A DNA stretch of 64,000 nt from Aeromonas schubertii (GCF_000820105.1 NZ_CDDB01000063.1:1-64000), one strand, 5' to 3'; positions 8,789 through 17,498 are shown, counted from the stretch's first letter. Made by a program: numbers and translations. The notes: generated from the sequence alone by a model not told the origin.

Positions 8789-8804
8789 GGTGAGTTTACT
8801 CACA
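8789..8804. promoter_or_regulatory. CRP-like site upstream of asparaginase
   Basis: GGTGA-N6-TCACA matches the CRP consensus TGTGA-N6-TCACA at 9 of 10 positions, and the spacer half-sites extend the symmetry (GTGAGT/ACTCAC). E. coli ansB is known to be CRP-dependent, so catabolite control here is likely. No FNR site is seen. Confidence 0.65.
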
Positions 8805-8869
8805 ATAAACCGGATATACATGAGCAAAAATGCTGCGGTCTTTCACCATCACAATAAGGAAGTCGCAGC

Positions 8870-9928
8870 ATGTCCCTACCCCTTCGCAAGAGCCTGATCG
8901 CCGCCGTTCTCGGCATGACCCTCTCCCCGCTGGCCTTCGCCCTGCCGAGCGTGCATATCCTGGCCACCGGCGGCACCATCGCCGGCGCCGGCCAGTCTGC
9001 CACCCAGTCCAACTACGAGGCGGGTAAGGTCGCCATCGAGACCCTGATCGCCGCCGTGCCCGAGATGAAGAAGGTGGCCGACGTACAGGGGGAGCAGGTG
9101 GTCAAGATCGGCTCCCAGGACATGAATGACGAGGTGTGGCTGAAGCTTGCCAAGCGGGTCAACGAGCTGCTGGCCAAGGATGACGTGGACGGCATCGTCA
9201 TCACCCACGGCACCGACACCATGGAAGAGACCGCCTACTTCCTGAACCTCACCGTCAAGAGCGACAAGCCGGTGGTGCTGGTCGGCGCCATGCGCCCCTC
9301 CACCGCCATGAGTGCCGACGGCCCCATGAACCTCTACAACGCCGTGGTCACCGCCTCCGACCCCGCCTCCAAGGGGCGCGGCGTCATGGTCGCCATGAAC
9401 GACACCGTACTCGACGCCCGTGACGTCACCAAGACCAACACCACAGGGGTGCAGACCTTTGCCTCCCCCAACTTTGGCCCGCTCGGTTACATCCACAACG
9501 GCAAGATCGACTATCAGCGCACGCCGGCCCGGCTGCACACCAGCCAGACTCCGTTCGACGTGAGCAAGCTCGACAAGCTGCCCCGGGTCGGCATCGTCTA
9601 CAGCTATGCCAACGCCTCGGATCTGCCGGCCAAGGCTCTGGTCGACGCCAAGTTCGATGGCATCGTCAGCGCCGGGGTGGGCAACGGCAACCTCTACCAC
9701 ACCCTGTTCGACACCCTGGCCAAGGCCAGCGAGAAGGGGATCCGCGTGGTGCGCTCGGCCCGCGTACCGACCGGCTCCACCACCCTGGATGCGGAGATCG
9801 ATGACGCCAAGTACGGCTTCGTCGCCGCCGAGAGCCTCAACCCGCAGAAGGCGCGGGTGCTGTTGATGCTCTCCCTCACCCAGACCCAGGATCCCAAGCA
9901 GATCCAGCACTACTTCCAGCAGTACTAA
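8870..9928 (+). CDS. ansB: Periplasmic type II L-asparaginase
   Basis: 352 residues. A Sec signal peptide (residues 1-24, ending AFA) precedes a full-length asparaginase. The catalytic threonine lies in LATGGTIAG (Thr36 of the precursor) and the second active-site signature is THGTDTMEET (Thr115, Asp116). It hydrolyses periplasmic asparagine to aspartate and ammonia. The signal peptide and CRP-like site upstream fit the high-affinity type II enzyme rather than cytosolic AnsA. Monocistronic, ended by the terminator at 9945. Confidence 0.94.
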   Translation: MSLPLRKSLIAAVLGMTLSPLAFALPSVHILATGGTIAGAGQSATQSNYEAGKVAIETLIAAVPEMKKVADVQGEQVVKIGSQDMNDEVWLKLAKRVNELLAKDDVDGIVITHGTDTMEETAYFLNLTVKSDKPVVLVGAMRPSTAMSADGPMNLYNAVVTASDPASKGRGVMVAMNDTVLDARDVTKTNTTGVQTFASPNFGPLGYIHNGKIDYQRTPARLHTSQTPFDVSKLDKLPRVGIVYSYANASDLPAKALVDAKFDGIVSAGVGNGNLYHTLFDTLAKASEKGIRVVRSARVPTGSTTLDAEIDDAKYGFVAAESLNPQKARVLLMLSLTQTQDPKQIQHYFQQY

Positions 9929-9944
9929 ACGACCAGGGCGGCGC

Positions 9945-9974
9945 GAGGGCGGGCCTGTCCCGCCCTCTCTTTTT
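9945..9974 (+). terminator. Rho-independent terminator of ansB
   Basis: A 9-bp perfect stem (GAGGGCGGG/CCCGCCCTC), 5-base loop and TCTTTTT tail, 16 bases after the stop codon. Confidence 0.85.
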
Positions 9975-10046
9975 GGGGTGTCAAAAACAAATTGGCACAC
10001 CCTTTGCTGAAGTGGGTCCAGGTGCCATCGTTTGGAAGGACATGAG

Positions 10047-10634
10047 ATGAGACGCTGGATCCAACATTTTCACCAACTGGTTCAACTCAACTGGGTCATG
10101 ACCTGGCTGCTGCTCACCTGCAGCCTGATCCTAATCTTCCCCGAAGGGGTCATGAACGGTGCCGTGAGCCGCTGGGCCGAGGCCTATGCGGGCTGGCTGG
10201 GGGTAGGCATGCTGATTGCCCTCTCCTACTTCGCCAGTCAGGGGCTGCTTATCGCCTGGGAATATCTGTGCGAGGAGTGGCAAGAGCGGCGCCAGCAGAG
10301 CAACATGGAGCAGACCATCACCTTTCTCGACTTCAACGAGAAGGCGGTACTGCGCGAGTTCGTGCTGCAGCGCAAGAGCGTCATTAATCTGCCGATCACC
10401 GAGCCGGCCGTCAAAAACCTGATGGACGCCGGGATCCTCACCTTCGCCTATGGCAAGCCCAATCGGGAGAAGGATGACGAGAACCAGATCCGCGCCCTGA
10501 TGATCGCCCTGCCGGCACGCCCCCTGCTCACCTACAAGGTGCTGGGGTTGTCGCGCGGCAAGATGAGCGAGGAGCAGGTAGAGCAGATCATGAGCGCCCG
10601 CCCCAAGTTTGCCCAGAAGGGCCTCTCCCGCTGA
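10047..10634 (+). CDS. SieB-like inner-membrane protein
   Basis: 195 residues. Two transmembrane helices (about residues 16-34 and 50-70) are followed by a cytoplasmic, charged domain (EEWQERRQQSNMEQTITFLDFNEKAVLREF). This order and the C-terminal winged-helix-like domain resemble superinfection exclusion protein B-type proteins, which in phage genomes block infecting relatives; chromosomal members have no assigned role. AAGGA lies 6 bases before ATG 10047, preferred over the TTG at 10032. It is a single-gene unit between two terminators with no phage genes near. Confidence 0.55.
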   Translation: MRRWIQHFHQLVQLNWVMTWLLLTCSLILIFPEGVMNGAVSRWAEAYAGWLGVGMLIALSYFASQGLLIAWEYLCEEWQERRQQSNMEQTITFLDFNEKAVLREFVLQRKSVINLPITEPAVKNLMDAGILTFAYGKPNREKDDENQIRALMIALPARPLLTYKVLGLSRGKMSEEQVEQIMSARPKFAQKGLSR

Positions 10635-10644
10635 TCCCCCATGC

Positions 10645-10678
10645 AAAAAAGCCGACACCTTGCGGGTGTCGGCTTTTT
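10645..10678 (+). terminator. Rho-independent terminator
   Basis: Stem GCCGACACC/GGTGTCGGC with a short loop, flanked by A6 on one side and T5 on the other. It can act in both directions and separates two convergent genes. Confidence 0.85.
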
Positions 10679-10692
10679 GGTCTCCTGCCGGA

Positions 10693-10941
10693 CTAGTTGA
10701 GTCCCTTGGAGCTGAACAGCGCCGCCTTGCCGGCGATGAATCCCACCTGGATCTGCCTGTCGTCATTTCCCCACAGGCAGTTGGAGGCACCCAATGCCTC
10801 ATCACAGCGCTCCGCCTTGCCCAATACGGCACTCACCTCTTGGTAACTCATTCCCAGCTTCAGTTGATCGTAGTGGGCCTTGTCGAGCTTGCTGCAACCT
10901 GCCAGCAGCACTACCAGGCCCAGCGCCAGCGTCATACGCAT
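10693..10941 (-). CDS. Small lipoprotein, BamE/SmpA-like fold
   Basis: 82 residues with a lipoprotein signal peptide and lipobox LLAGC. The mature part contains KLGMSYQEVSAVLGKAERCDE, the beta-lactamase-inhibitor/BamE-like helix pair in which a short YQEV helix precedes LGKP/A. A second cysteine pair (RCDE, SNCLW) could form a disulfide. The start at 10941 has GAGGAG upstream. Two-strand homologues are generic; no function is claimed beyond outer-membrane or periplasmic location. Convergent with the SieB-like gene. Confidence 0.7.
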   Translation of the reverse strand: MRMTLALGLVVLLAGCSKLDKAHYDQLKLGMSYQEVSAVLGKAERCDEALGASNCLWGNDDRQIQVGFIAGKAALFSSKGLN

Positions 10942-11018
10942 AAGAGGCTCCTCGTTGCATCCCGTGCAGGAGAGTAAGGGGGGAGAAGAAAAGATGCCAG
11001 CCCAGGGCGGGGGAAAGG

Positions 11019-11564
11019 TCACCAGTGACGGGCAGGACCTGTGTCGAGGTGAACGAAGTTGTCGCCAGGGTAGTAGCCGACGCCCCCCACCCTCAGTTGC
11101 AGGGCGGCCTGGCGCAGGTGGGCAAGCGGCACCCCCGGCATGCGGACATCCACCGCCTGACCGAGCATGTGGTAGCTGCGCTTGGCGACCCCCCTGCTGC
11201 GACGCTGCTTCTGGCGATTGGTGGCTGGCGAACGGTAACCCGAGATAAGCTCGATACGCCCCTTGCGACCCAGCTTGTGTTGCAGGAGATAGAGCTGATC
11301 GAACAGCTTGCGATCGATGGCAAACACCTCGTTGCGGCGATAGTCGCGAAAGATGTGGTTGAGCTCTTCCAGGCCGTCTTGCAGGTAGCGACCATTCTCC
11401 CAGTAGCTCGCCTCTATCTGTTCGCCCGTGTTGAGGTTGTGGACGGTGAGGGCGCGGTGGCTGGTGCTGCGGCTGGCCAGAGCGCTCTGCGGCAACAGAC
11501 CGGCCGTCAGCAGGCAGCCCGTCCCCAGCAGCAGTTGACGACGACTCATCCCTTTATCCAGCAT
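11019..11564 (-). CDS. MepK/YcbK-like murein endopeptidase (DUF882)
   Basis: 181 residues. The N-terminus has a twin-arginine signal (SRRQLLLGTG) and the mature domain is the M15-like DUF882 fold with SGYRSPATN, the zinc motif SYHMLGQAVDVR and the final FVHLDTGP. The E. coli homologue MepK cleaves meso-DAP crosslinks in peptidoglycan. The LdtD-like L,D-transpeptidase that forms such 3-3 crosslinks is the next gene upstream on the same strand, the same pairing as ycbB-ycbK in E. coli. Confidence 0.88.
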   Translation of the reverse strand: MLDKGMSRRQLLLGTGCLLTAGLLPQSALASRSTSHRALTVHNLNTGEQIEASYWENGRYLQDGLEELNHIFRDYRRNEVFAIDRKLFDQLYLLQHKLGRKGRIELISGYRSPATNRQKQRRSRGVAKRSYHMLGQAVDVRMPGVPLAHLRQAALQLRVGGVGYYPGDNFVHLDTGPARHW

Positions 11565-11702
11565 CTCCCTCTTTCCTCCCGTTCAAACAACCGTCTGACA
11601 CTACCCGTCCGCTCGCCGGGGTGTCAAACCGACTGCTCATAAAATGACACCCGGGTAGCCCCGGGTGTCTCGAAGTGTGAATCCCCTCACGCCCCTTTGG
11701 GC

Positions 11703-13178
11703 CTAGAGAATTCGTTTGAAGCTGCCTTTATCGAAGCCATAGATGTCGTTGCGAAAGTGCTGTACCCCCTCCCCATCGACCCAGCTGCTCCAGTAGACGG
11801 TGAAAACGGGAATCGGGTTGGCCAGGGGCATCCAGCGGGTAGTGGTCTCCTTGAGCAATCCCTTGATCTCCTCCCTCTTGCGCGGTGTTGGCGCCAGCAA
11901 CAGCTCGGCCAGGCTCTCGGCCTTCTCGACCCGAACACAACCCGAGCTCAGGGCCCGGGCCCCCTGCTCGAACAACCCCATCTTGGGCGTGGAGTGGAGG
12001 TAGATGGCATCGTTATTGGGCAGGTAGAACTTGTAGCGACCCAGGGCATTGTGATCCCCCGGCTTCTGCCGCAGACGATAGGGGAAACCGGAGGCGAGAG
12101 CGTGGCTCCACCCCTCGGGGGAGAAGGCGACCGGATTGCCCTCCCCGTCGATCACCTCGAGCTGCTGCTTGGCCAGGTAGTCGGGATCCTTGGCCAGCTT
12201 GGGCAGTATGTCCTTCTTCATGATGGAGCGGGGCACATGCCAGGCGGGGTTGATCACCACAGAGCGGATCTCGCTGGCCAGGATCGGCGTGGCCCGCAAT
12301 TGCTGGCCGACGATGACCCGGCTGGTGAAGATCTCGCTGCCCTTCTCCACCACGCTCAGGCGGTAGTCGGGAATATTGACCAGCACATAACGCTGCTCGG
12401 GCAGGCGGTCAACCACATCACGGCGCCACAGGTTGCGCAGCAGCAGGCGGGCGCGGGACTCGGGGTCGGTGTTGAGCCACTGCTGGGTCTGCCGCCCGAT
12501 GACGCCGTCGACGGTCAGACCGTGGCGAGACTGGAAAGCCTTGACCGCCTGCAGGGTGTCGCCATTGTAGAACGCTTCACTGGCGTGGGCCGAAGGCAGG
12601 TCCCCCAGCTCCACCAGTATCTTGCGGATCTCGGGCAGGGAGGGAGAGCTCTCCCCCTCGCGCAGGGTCGGAATGGCGACTCTCGGCCACTCGGTGGCCA
12701 GGGGCATGGCCACCAGCTTCTGCACTTCCCGGCGCACCGCCTCATACTCGGCGACCGCAGGGCGCAGGGCAAACACCCACTCGTGCAGACTCTGCCCGGT
12801 CTGATGGGGCAGTGGCTTGGAGAGATCCAGGGTCATGCTCCCGATCTGCTCTCGGGAGACGAAGTCGAGACCGCGCCACATCTGCTGGAAGCGGGTGAGC
12901 TTGATGAGCGCCTCGTCGTAGACGGGGCCTCTGTGTCCCTCCGCTGTGGCAGCGAGCTGCCGCCAGAGACGGACGAAATCGGGGTGCAACTGTGCCAGTG
13001 CGGCCTCAAACAGCTGCTGCTGCAGCTCCTCACGCGCCTCATCCTCGGCGCCCCAGTTGTGGGAGAGGCGCTCTGCCGCCTCCACCACGGGTGATGTCTC
13101 ATCCGCCAAAGCGGCAGTGGCAGGCCAGCATCCGAGCCAGATCACGTTGACCAGAGCCAGCCAGAACCTCATTCCCAT
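11703..13178 (-). CDS. ldtD: L,D-transpeptidase, LdtD/YcbB type
   Basis: 491 residues with a signal peptide, a peptidoglycan-binding domain (NGDTLQAVKAFQSRHGL..., about 240-300) and a C-terminal YkuD catalytic domain with YLHSTPK and the nucleophile in ALSSGCVRVEK. It makes 3-3 crosslinks between meso-DAP residues in the periplasm. GAGG precedes ATG 13178 by 5 bases; a longer frame upstream lacks a signal sequence. It is shorter than E. coli LdtD (615). It is transcribed before the MepK-like gene, so making and cutting of 3-3 links are co-encoded. Confidence 0.9.
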   Translation of the reverse strand: MGMRFWLALVNVIWLGCWPATAALADETSPVVEAAERLSHNWGAEDEAREELQQQLFEAALAQLHPDFVRLWRQLAATAEGHRGPVYDEALIKLTRFQQMWRGLDFVSREQIGSMTLDLSKPLPHQTGQSLHEWVFALRPAVAEYEAVRREVQKLVAMPLATEWPRVAIPTLREGESSPSLPEIRKILVELGDLPSAHASEAFYNGDTLQAVKAFQSRHGLTVDGVIGRQTQQWLNTDPESRARLLLRNLWRRDVVDRLPEQRYVLVNIPDYRLSVVEKGSEIFTSRVIVGQQLRATPILASEIRSVVINPAWHVPRSIMKKDILPKLAKDPDYLAKQQLEVIDGEGNPVAFSPEGWSHALASGFPYRLRQKPGDHNALGRYKFYLPNNDAIYLHSTPKMGLFEQGARALSSGCVRVEKAESLAELLLAPTPRKREEIKGLLKETTTRWMPLANPIPVFTVYWSSWVDGEGVQHFRNDIYGFDKGSFKRIL

Positions 13179-13221
13179 AGATACCTCAACAACACACAGT
13201 GGCCGCGACAGACTCCTCCCG

Positions 13222-14028
13222 TCACGGTTCGGATCGAATCGCCTCGGGGAAGTAGCGGCGCAAGAGCGCATCATACTCCGGGCTGGCCATAAAGACAGCC
13301 AGCTCCTGGTTGAAGCGGGCCACCTCCGAAGGGTCAAAACGCTGCTTGCTCATCATGAAACGAGCCGGCATGACAAATATCGGTTCCGAAAAGGGCACTA
13401 TCTTGCCGAGCAGCCCCTCCTGATGCAACGCCCATCGGGTGGCCAACGCATCCCCGAGAAAGCCGTCGATACGCCCGCGCATCAACTTGCCGTAGTTTTG
13501 CGATTCATCCACCAGGGCGCTGATCCGATCCGGGTAACGGGCCACCAGGTTGGCAACCTCGGCGCCATAATAGAACTCCTTGGTGATGCCGAGACGGTGC
13601 CCCGCCGCCAGCCAGGCAGGAAGTGAACCATCGTCAAACTGGGCATCCCTGCGCACCCAGAGCATCGTCTTGCCTGGGCTATAGGGCTCGGAAAACCAGG
13701 CATAGCGCGATCGCTCATCATTGATAAAGGCCTCCATGGCGATGCTGAGCTCACCGATCTCCAACTCCTGCAGGTTGCGTTTCCAGGGTCGCTCGATAAA
13801 CGTCACCTCGCACCCCAGCCGCCGGGCGACCCCCTGTAACACCTCAACCCCGTAACCCTGCATCGTCGCATCGGCGCCACGAAAGTGATACGGCGGCCAT
13901 TGGTCATACCCCACCCGCCAGGGGGTGTCGCACAGCGCCCATCCCTGAGCACTGAAACACCCCCAGAGCCAGGCCCCCAGGATCCCTCTCTTGATACCTA
14001 TTCCCATTCGTCGACTCTCTGCCTCCAT
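13222..14028 (-). CDS. Family 3 periplasmic amino-acid-type binding protein
   Basis: 268 residues with a signal peptide (hydrophobic core ILGAWLWGCFSAQGWA) and the bilobal SBP_bac_3 fold: WRVGYDQWPPYHFRG, EVLQGVARRLGCEVTF and YGKLMRGRIDGFLGDA are its usual landmarks. The starts at 14028 and 14007 are both possible; neither has a strong ribosome site. No permease or ATPase lies nearby. Such orphan proteins in this group may serve as sensors or scavengers; the ligand is unknown. Confidence 0.75.
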   Translation of the reverse strand: MEAESRRMGIGIKRGILGAWLWGCFSAQGWALCDTPWRVGYDQWPPYHFRGADATMQGYGVEVLQGVARRLGCEVTFIERPWKRNLQELEIGELSIAMEAFINDERSRYAWFSEPYSPGKTMLWVRRDAQFDDGSLPAWLAAGHRLGITKEFYYGAEVANLVARYPDRISALVDESQNYGKLMRGRIDGFLGDALATRWALHQEGLLGKIVPFSEPIFVMPARFMMSKQRFDPSEVARFNQELAVFMASPEYDALLRRYFPEAIRSEP

Positions 14029-14209
14029 GGCTGTCTCTGCCTGCATCATCAGGCCGCGGCAGGCGCTATTGGGCACGCCTGAATGACACAATAATTTGGT
14101 TAAAGGGCGAGCAAAATTTATTTTTGTGATCCACTATGCTTTTTCCATAAATTGATTAGCATGTGCGCTGAAAGGCCCTCCCCGGCACATTCAGTTATCG
14201 AGAGTTGTC

Positions 14210-14743
14210 ATGTACAGAAAAGTTGGCTTCGCCTCTGCCATCCTGGCCCTGAGCGGTTTCTATCTCTACACCCTCTACCTGGCCGCCCACCCGCAGGTCA
14301 GCCTCTCCTATCGTCTCTATTATATGGAAGGCAAGACCCGCTTCTGGGAACACAACTCCGACATGGTTTACCACGCCGGCAACGAGCTCAATCTGAGCAA
14401 GCCGAGTCGCTTCCTCTCCCGGGAGGGGTGGGCAACCAAACCCAACGCCGCCGGTACCCGGCTCGAGGGTCAGGGGGGACTCTACTTTGTCCTGCCCAAA
14501 CAGCCCGACCAGCTCACCGTGCTGGCCAAGGTAGAGAGCCCCAAGGCGGGCACTCTGGTCAAGGTAGCCCTGGGGCACGACTGGAGCACCACGGTCAAGC
14601 TGGCCAAGGAGGGACTCAACGAGATTCGCCTCAACCTGCCGGGCCAGTTGCTCAGCGCCGATCCCTCGCACCCCAACTTCCTGGCCATCTCCACCCCGGA
14701 GCCGCTCAACGTTCACTCGCTGCAGATGAAAGTGGCCCAATAA
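14210..14743 (+). CDS. Unknown membrane-anchored protein, first gene of glycosyltransferase cluster
   Basis: 177 residues. One N-terminal transmembrane helix (about 6-26) anchors a periplasmic domain of about 150 residues. That domain is rich in beta strands (LTVLAKVESPKAGTLVKVALG, TVKLAKEGLNEIRLNLPG), like a jelly-roll or carbohydrate-binding module. I do not recognise it. Its place, 92 bases before a polyprenyl-phosphate glycosyltransferase, a GtrA flippase and a GT-C-like protein, suggests it helps recognise a sugar or acceptor on the periplasmic face. The start at 14210 follows an AGAG-like ribosome site. Confidence 0.7.
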   Translation: MYRKVGFASAILALSGFYLYTLYLAAHPQVSLSYRLYYMEGKTRFWEHNSDMVYHAGNELNLSKPSRFLSREGWATKPNAAGTRLEGQGGLYFVLPKQPDQLTVLAKVESPKAGTLVKVALGHDWSTTVKLAKEGLNEIRLNLPGQLLSADPSHPNFLAISTPEPLNVHSLQMKVAQ

Positions 14744-14835
14744 TCACGGCCGGCCCCACCGGGGCCGGCAAGCTTCACCCGGTTCAGCACAACGTCACAC
14801 AATAAGCGCTATCCGCCAAAATAAGGATGTCACCC

Positions 14836-15825
14836 ATGTCGAATACTTCTTTCCGACTCTCCTTGGTCGTCCCCGTGTACAACGAGGAAGAGAGTATCGA
14901 TGCCTTCATCGCCGCCATCGACAACGAGCTCGCCCCCCTCAAGGAGCAGCTGGAGATCGTCTTCGTCAACGATGGCAGCCGTGACCGCACCCGTGAAGTG
15001 GTCGAGCAGGCAATTGCCCGCGACCCGCGCGTCACCCTGGTCAACCTGGCCCGCAACTTCGGCAAGGAGGCGGCGCTGACCGCCGGTCTGCATCACGCCC
15101 AGGGGGATGCGGTGGTGCCCATGGACGTGGACCTGCAAGATCCGCCTGCCCTCATCCTCGAGTTCGTCAAGCTGTGGCAGAGCGGTGACTACGATACCGT
15201 CTACGGCATCCGGGTCGATCGCAGCGCCGATACCCCCTTGAAGCGCCTCACCGCCGGCGGCTTCTACCGCTTCTTCAACGCCCTCTCCACCCAGACCAAG
15301 TTGCCGGAGAATGCGGGGGACTTCCGCCTCATCGACCGTCGCGTGGTCGAGGCGATCAAGCAGTTGCCCGAGCGCAACCGCTTCATGAAGGGGCTCTTTG
15401 CCTGGGCGGGCTTTCGCTCCGTGGGCGTTCCCTATGAGCGTCCGGCCCGCCACGCCGGCGAGACCAAGTTCAACTACTGGAAGCTGTGGAACTTCGCCCT
15501 CGACGGTCTGCTGAGCTTCTCCAGCTGGCCCCTGCGGGTGTGGAGCTATGTGGGGGTCACCATCTCCCTGTTCGCCTTCCTCTACATCATCAAGATCGTC
15601 ACCCAGGTGCTCTTCTTCGGCATCGACGTGCCCGGTTATGCCTCCCTGATGTCGGTGGTGCTGTTCCTCGGTGGCATCCAGCTCATCTCCCTCGGGGTGA
15701 TCGGTGAGTACATCGGCCGCATGTTTGTCGAAGTCAAACAGCGCCCTGTCTACCTCATCGAAGGCGTCTACGGTGAGTATGCCCGCCGTGCCGCCGAGAG
15801 CGACGAGGAGCAGGGCGCCGCATGA
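14836..15825 (+). CDS. GT2 polyprenyl-phosphate glycosyltransferase (GtrB/YfdH-like)
   Basis: 329 residues. A GT-A domain starts at LSLVVPVYNEEESIDAF, with the DxD-type metal site in PMDVDLQDPP and the acceptor loop RNRFMKGLFAWAGF. Two C-terminal membrane helices (about 230-255 and 268-290) tether it to the inner membrane. It should move a sugar from a nucleotide donor to undecaprenyl phosphate on the cytoplasmic face. AAGGA lies 8 bases before ATG 14836. Its stop overlaps the GtrA start as ATGA, so the two are coupled. Confidence 0.9.
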   Translation: MSNTSFRLSLVVPVYNEEESIDAFIAAIDNELAPLKEQLEIVFVNDGSRDRTREVVEQAIARDPRVTLVNLARNFGKEAALTAGLHHAQGDAVVPMDVDLQDPPALILEFVKLWQSGDYDTVYGIRVDRSADTPLKRLTAGGFYRFFNALSTQTKLPENAGDFRLIDRRVVEAIKQLPERNRFMKGLFAWAGFRSVGVPYERPARHAGETKFNYWKLWNFALDGLLSFSSWPLRVWSYVGVTISLFAFLYIIKIVTQVLFFGIDVPGYASLMSVVLFLGGIQLISLGVIGEYIGRMFVEVKQRPVYLIEGVYGEYARRAAESDEEQGAA

Positions 15826-16193
15826 TCTCCCGTGATGAGTTCTGGCGTCTGGTACGCTTTGGCTTCGTCGGTGGTGGCGCCACCCTGGTGGATCTGGGCA
15901 CCTCGTTCGCCCTCTTCCACCTCTGGCCCGGCATCTCTGAGCATCTGGTGACCACCTTGGCCTTCGCCGTGGCCTTCTGGTTCTCCTTCTTCGGCCACCG
16001 CTACATCACCTTCCAGAAACAGGGTGCCGCCAGCAAGTTTCTGCTGGTCGCCCTCTTCTCCCTGGCGGTGCGCAACCTGATCCTCAGTGCCTTGCTGTGG
16101 GGTGGCCTGGCGGGCCTCTTGCCGGTGGTGATAGCGACCCTGACCGTGACCGTACTGACCTATCTTCTCTCCCGAATCTGGGTGTTTGCCTGA
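15822..16193 (+). CDS. GtrA-family flippase
   Basis: 123 residues and four transmembrane helices, as in GtrA proteins, which flip polyprenyl-phosphate-linked sugars made by GtrB. The family opening is RFGFVGGGATLVDLGTSFAL and the third helix region holds FFGHRYITF. The start overlaps the upstream stop (ATGA) and the stop overlaps the next start (TGATG), so the three genes are one translational unit. Confidence 0.9.
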   Translation: MISRDEFWRLVRFGFVGGGATLVDLGTSFALFHLWPGISEHLVTTLAFAVAFWFSFFGHRYITFQKQGAASKFLLVALFSLAVRNLILSALLWGGLAGLLPVVIATLTVTVLTYLLSRIWVFA

Positions 16194-17338
16194 TGAGTGA
16201 CCTTGCACTGACGGGGCCCTACCGCCCCTCCCTGCGACTCAGCCGCCAGGATTGGTGGCTGGTGATTGCCGCCTTCCTGCTGAGCCGCATCGCCCTCTAT
16301 GGATTGGCCTATGCCGGCGTCCAGCTCTACGGTAACCCCGAGCTGGGACCGCTCCAGGCCTATTGCCAGTTCGACTGCGTCTGGTTCATGCGCATCATAG
16401 AGAACGGCTACGATCTCTATCCCCGCTGGCTGAGCAAGGGCAATGCCGCCAACTGGGCCTTCATGCCTCTCTATCCCATGCTGAGCAGCCTGGTCTCGGA
16501 CCTGCTCGGGGGCGACTCCCTGACCGCCCTGATGCTGGTCGCCAACCTTGCCTTCTTCCTCGCCCTGCCAGCCATGCTGCTGGTACTTCGCCAGCTCAAA
16601 CTGAGCGAAGGGAGTGCCCGCTTCGGGGTCTGGCTGCTGGCCTTCTCCCCCTTCTCGGCCTACTTCGTCTCGGGCTATACCGAGCCCATGTTCATGCTGT
16701 TTATGCTGCTCATGTTCCTGTTTGCCTACCGGCAGCAGTGGATCCTGGTCGGCCTCATCGGTGTGCTCATCTCGGGGACCCGCAACCTCGGCGTCATGAT
16801 GGTCTTCCCGGTGCTGATCCTGGCCCTGCAGGCCTACGGCTGGCGCGAGTTCTTCCGCTTTACCGAGAACGCCTTCAAGGTGGTCTTTGCCCTCTGGATG
16901 ATCCCCCTTGGCCTGTTTGCCTACATGTTCTATCTCTACCACCTCACCGGTGATGCCTTCGCCTTCAAACATATCCAGGTGGCATGGGGACGGGGGATGG
17001 ACAACCCTATCGACTGGTGGCTGACCGGCTTCGAGCTGGGGGGGCGCAAACTCTATCTCTCCATCATGGTGATGTTCGGTTGGGCCCTGAACCTCTGGCT
17101 CTTCAGCCAGAAGCGCTGGGCAGAGGGGACCCTGATGTTTATCTGCTGCACCATCCCCCTGATGACGGGCCTCAACGCCATACCGCGTTACATGTTTGGC
17201 CTCTACCCGACCCTGCTGGCCATCGTCCTCATCACCGAGCGCTGGCCGGCCATTCGCCCCGCCGTGCTGGCCGTGAGCGGCATGGTGGCCTCTTTTATCG
17301 CCATCGCCTTCGTCAACGCCAAGTTCTTTACCGTCTAA
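16193..17338 (+). CDS. Polytopic GT-C-type (PIG-V-like) glycosyltransferase
   Basis: 381 residues with about ten membrane helices. After the first helix comes a periplasmic loop with CQFDCVWFMRIIENGYD, an acidic motif in the position expected for the catalytic loop of GT-C mannosyltransferases of the PIG-V type; WAFMPLYPML follows. It probably takes the sugar from the flipped polyprenyl carrier and puts it on an unknown periplasmic acceptor (O-antigen, lipid or protein). It fills the slot of the serotype-specific third gene in gtrABC clusters. The start at ATG 16193 overlaps the GtrA stop. Confidence 0.8.
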   Translation: MSDLALTGPYRPSLRLSRQDWWLVIAAFLLSRIALYGLAYAGVQLYGNPELGPLQAYCQFDCVWFMRIIENGYDLYPRWLSKGNAANWAFMPLYPMLSSLVSDLLGGDSLTALMLVANLAFFLALPAMLLVLRQLKLSEGSARFGVWLLAFSPFSAYFVSGYTEPMFMLFMLLMFLFAYRQQWILVGLIGVLISGTRNLGVMMVFPVLILALQAYGWREFFRFTENAFKVVFALWMIPLGLFAYMFYLYHLTGDAFAFKHIQVAWGRGMDNPIDWWLTGFELGGRKLYLSIMVMFGWALNLWLFSQKRWAEGTLMFICCTIPLMTGLNAIPRYMFGLYPTLLAIVLITERWPAIRPAVLAVSGMVASFIAIAFVNAKFFTV

Positions 17339-17341
17339 ACC

Positions 17342-17372
17342 AAAGCGGGGTCCTGAAGGGCCCCGCTTTTTT
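17342..17372 (+). terminator. Terminator of the glycosyltransferase cluster
   Basis: An AAGCGGGGTCC/GGGCCCCGCTT stem (one GT pair) and T6, three bases after the stop codon. Confidence 0.85.
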
Positions 17373-17379
17373 CTATCCC

Positions 17380-17402
17380 CTTGAAACCGTTGTCATTTCA
17401 AG
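17380..17402. promoter_or_regulatory. Inverted repeat upstream of malS
   Basis: CTTGAAA-N9-TTTCAAG, a perfect 7-bp repeat about 100 bases before the malS start. It could be an operator; no regulator is identified and no MalT box is seen. Confidence 0.35.
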
Positions 17403-17498
17403 GCGGCTCACAGTTCCGCATCCTGCCAGTCCCCCCCGACCACTGTGCTGCCTAGAATGGGCCAAACCCCATTTATCGCCTGCATCAAAGGATGGTCT

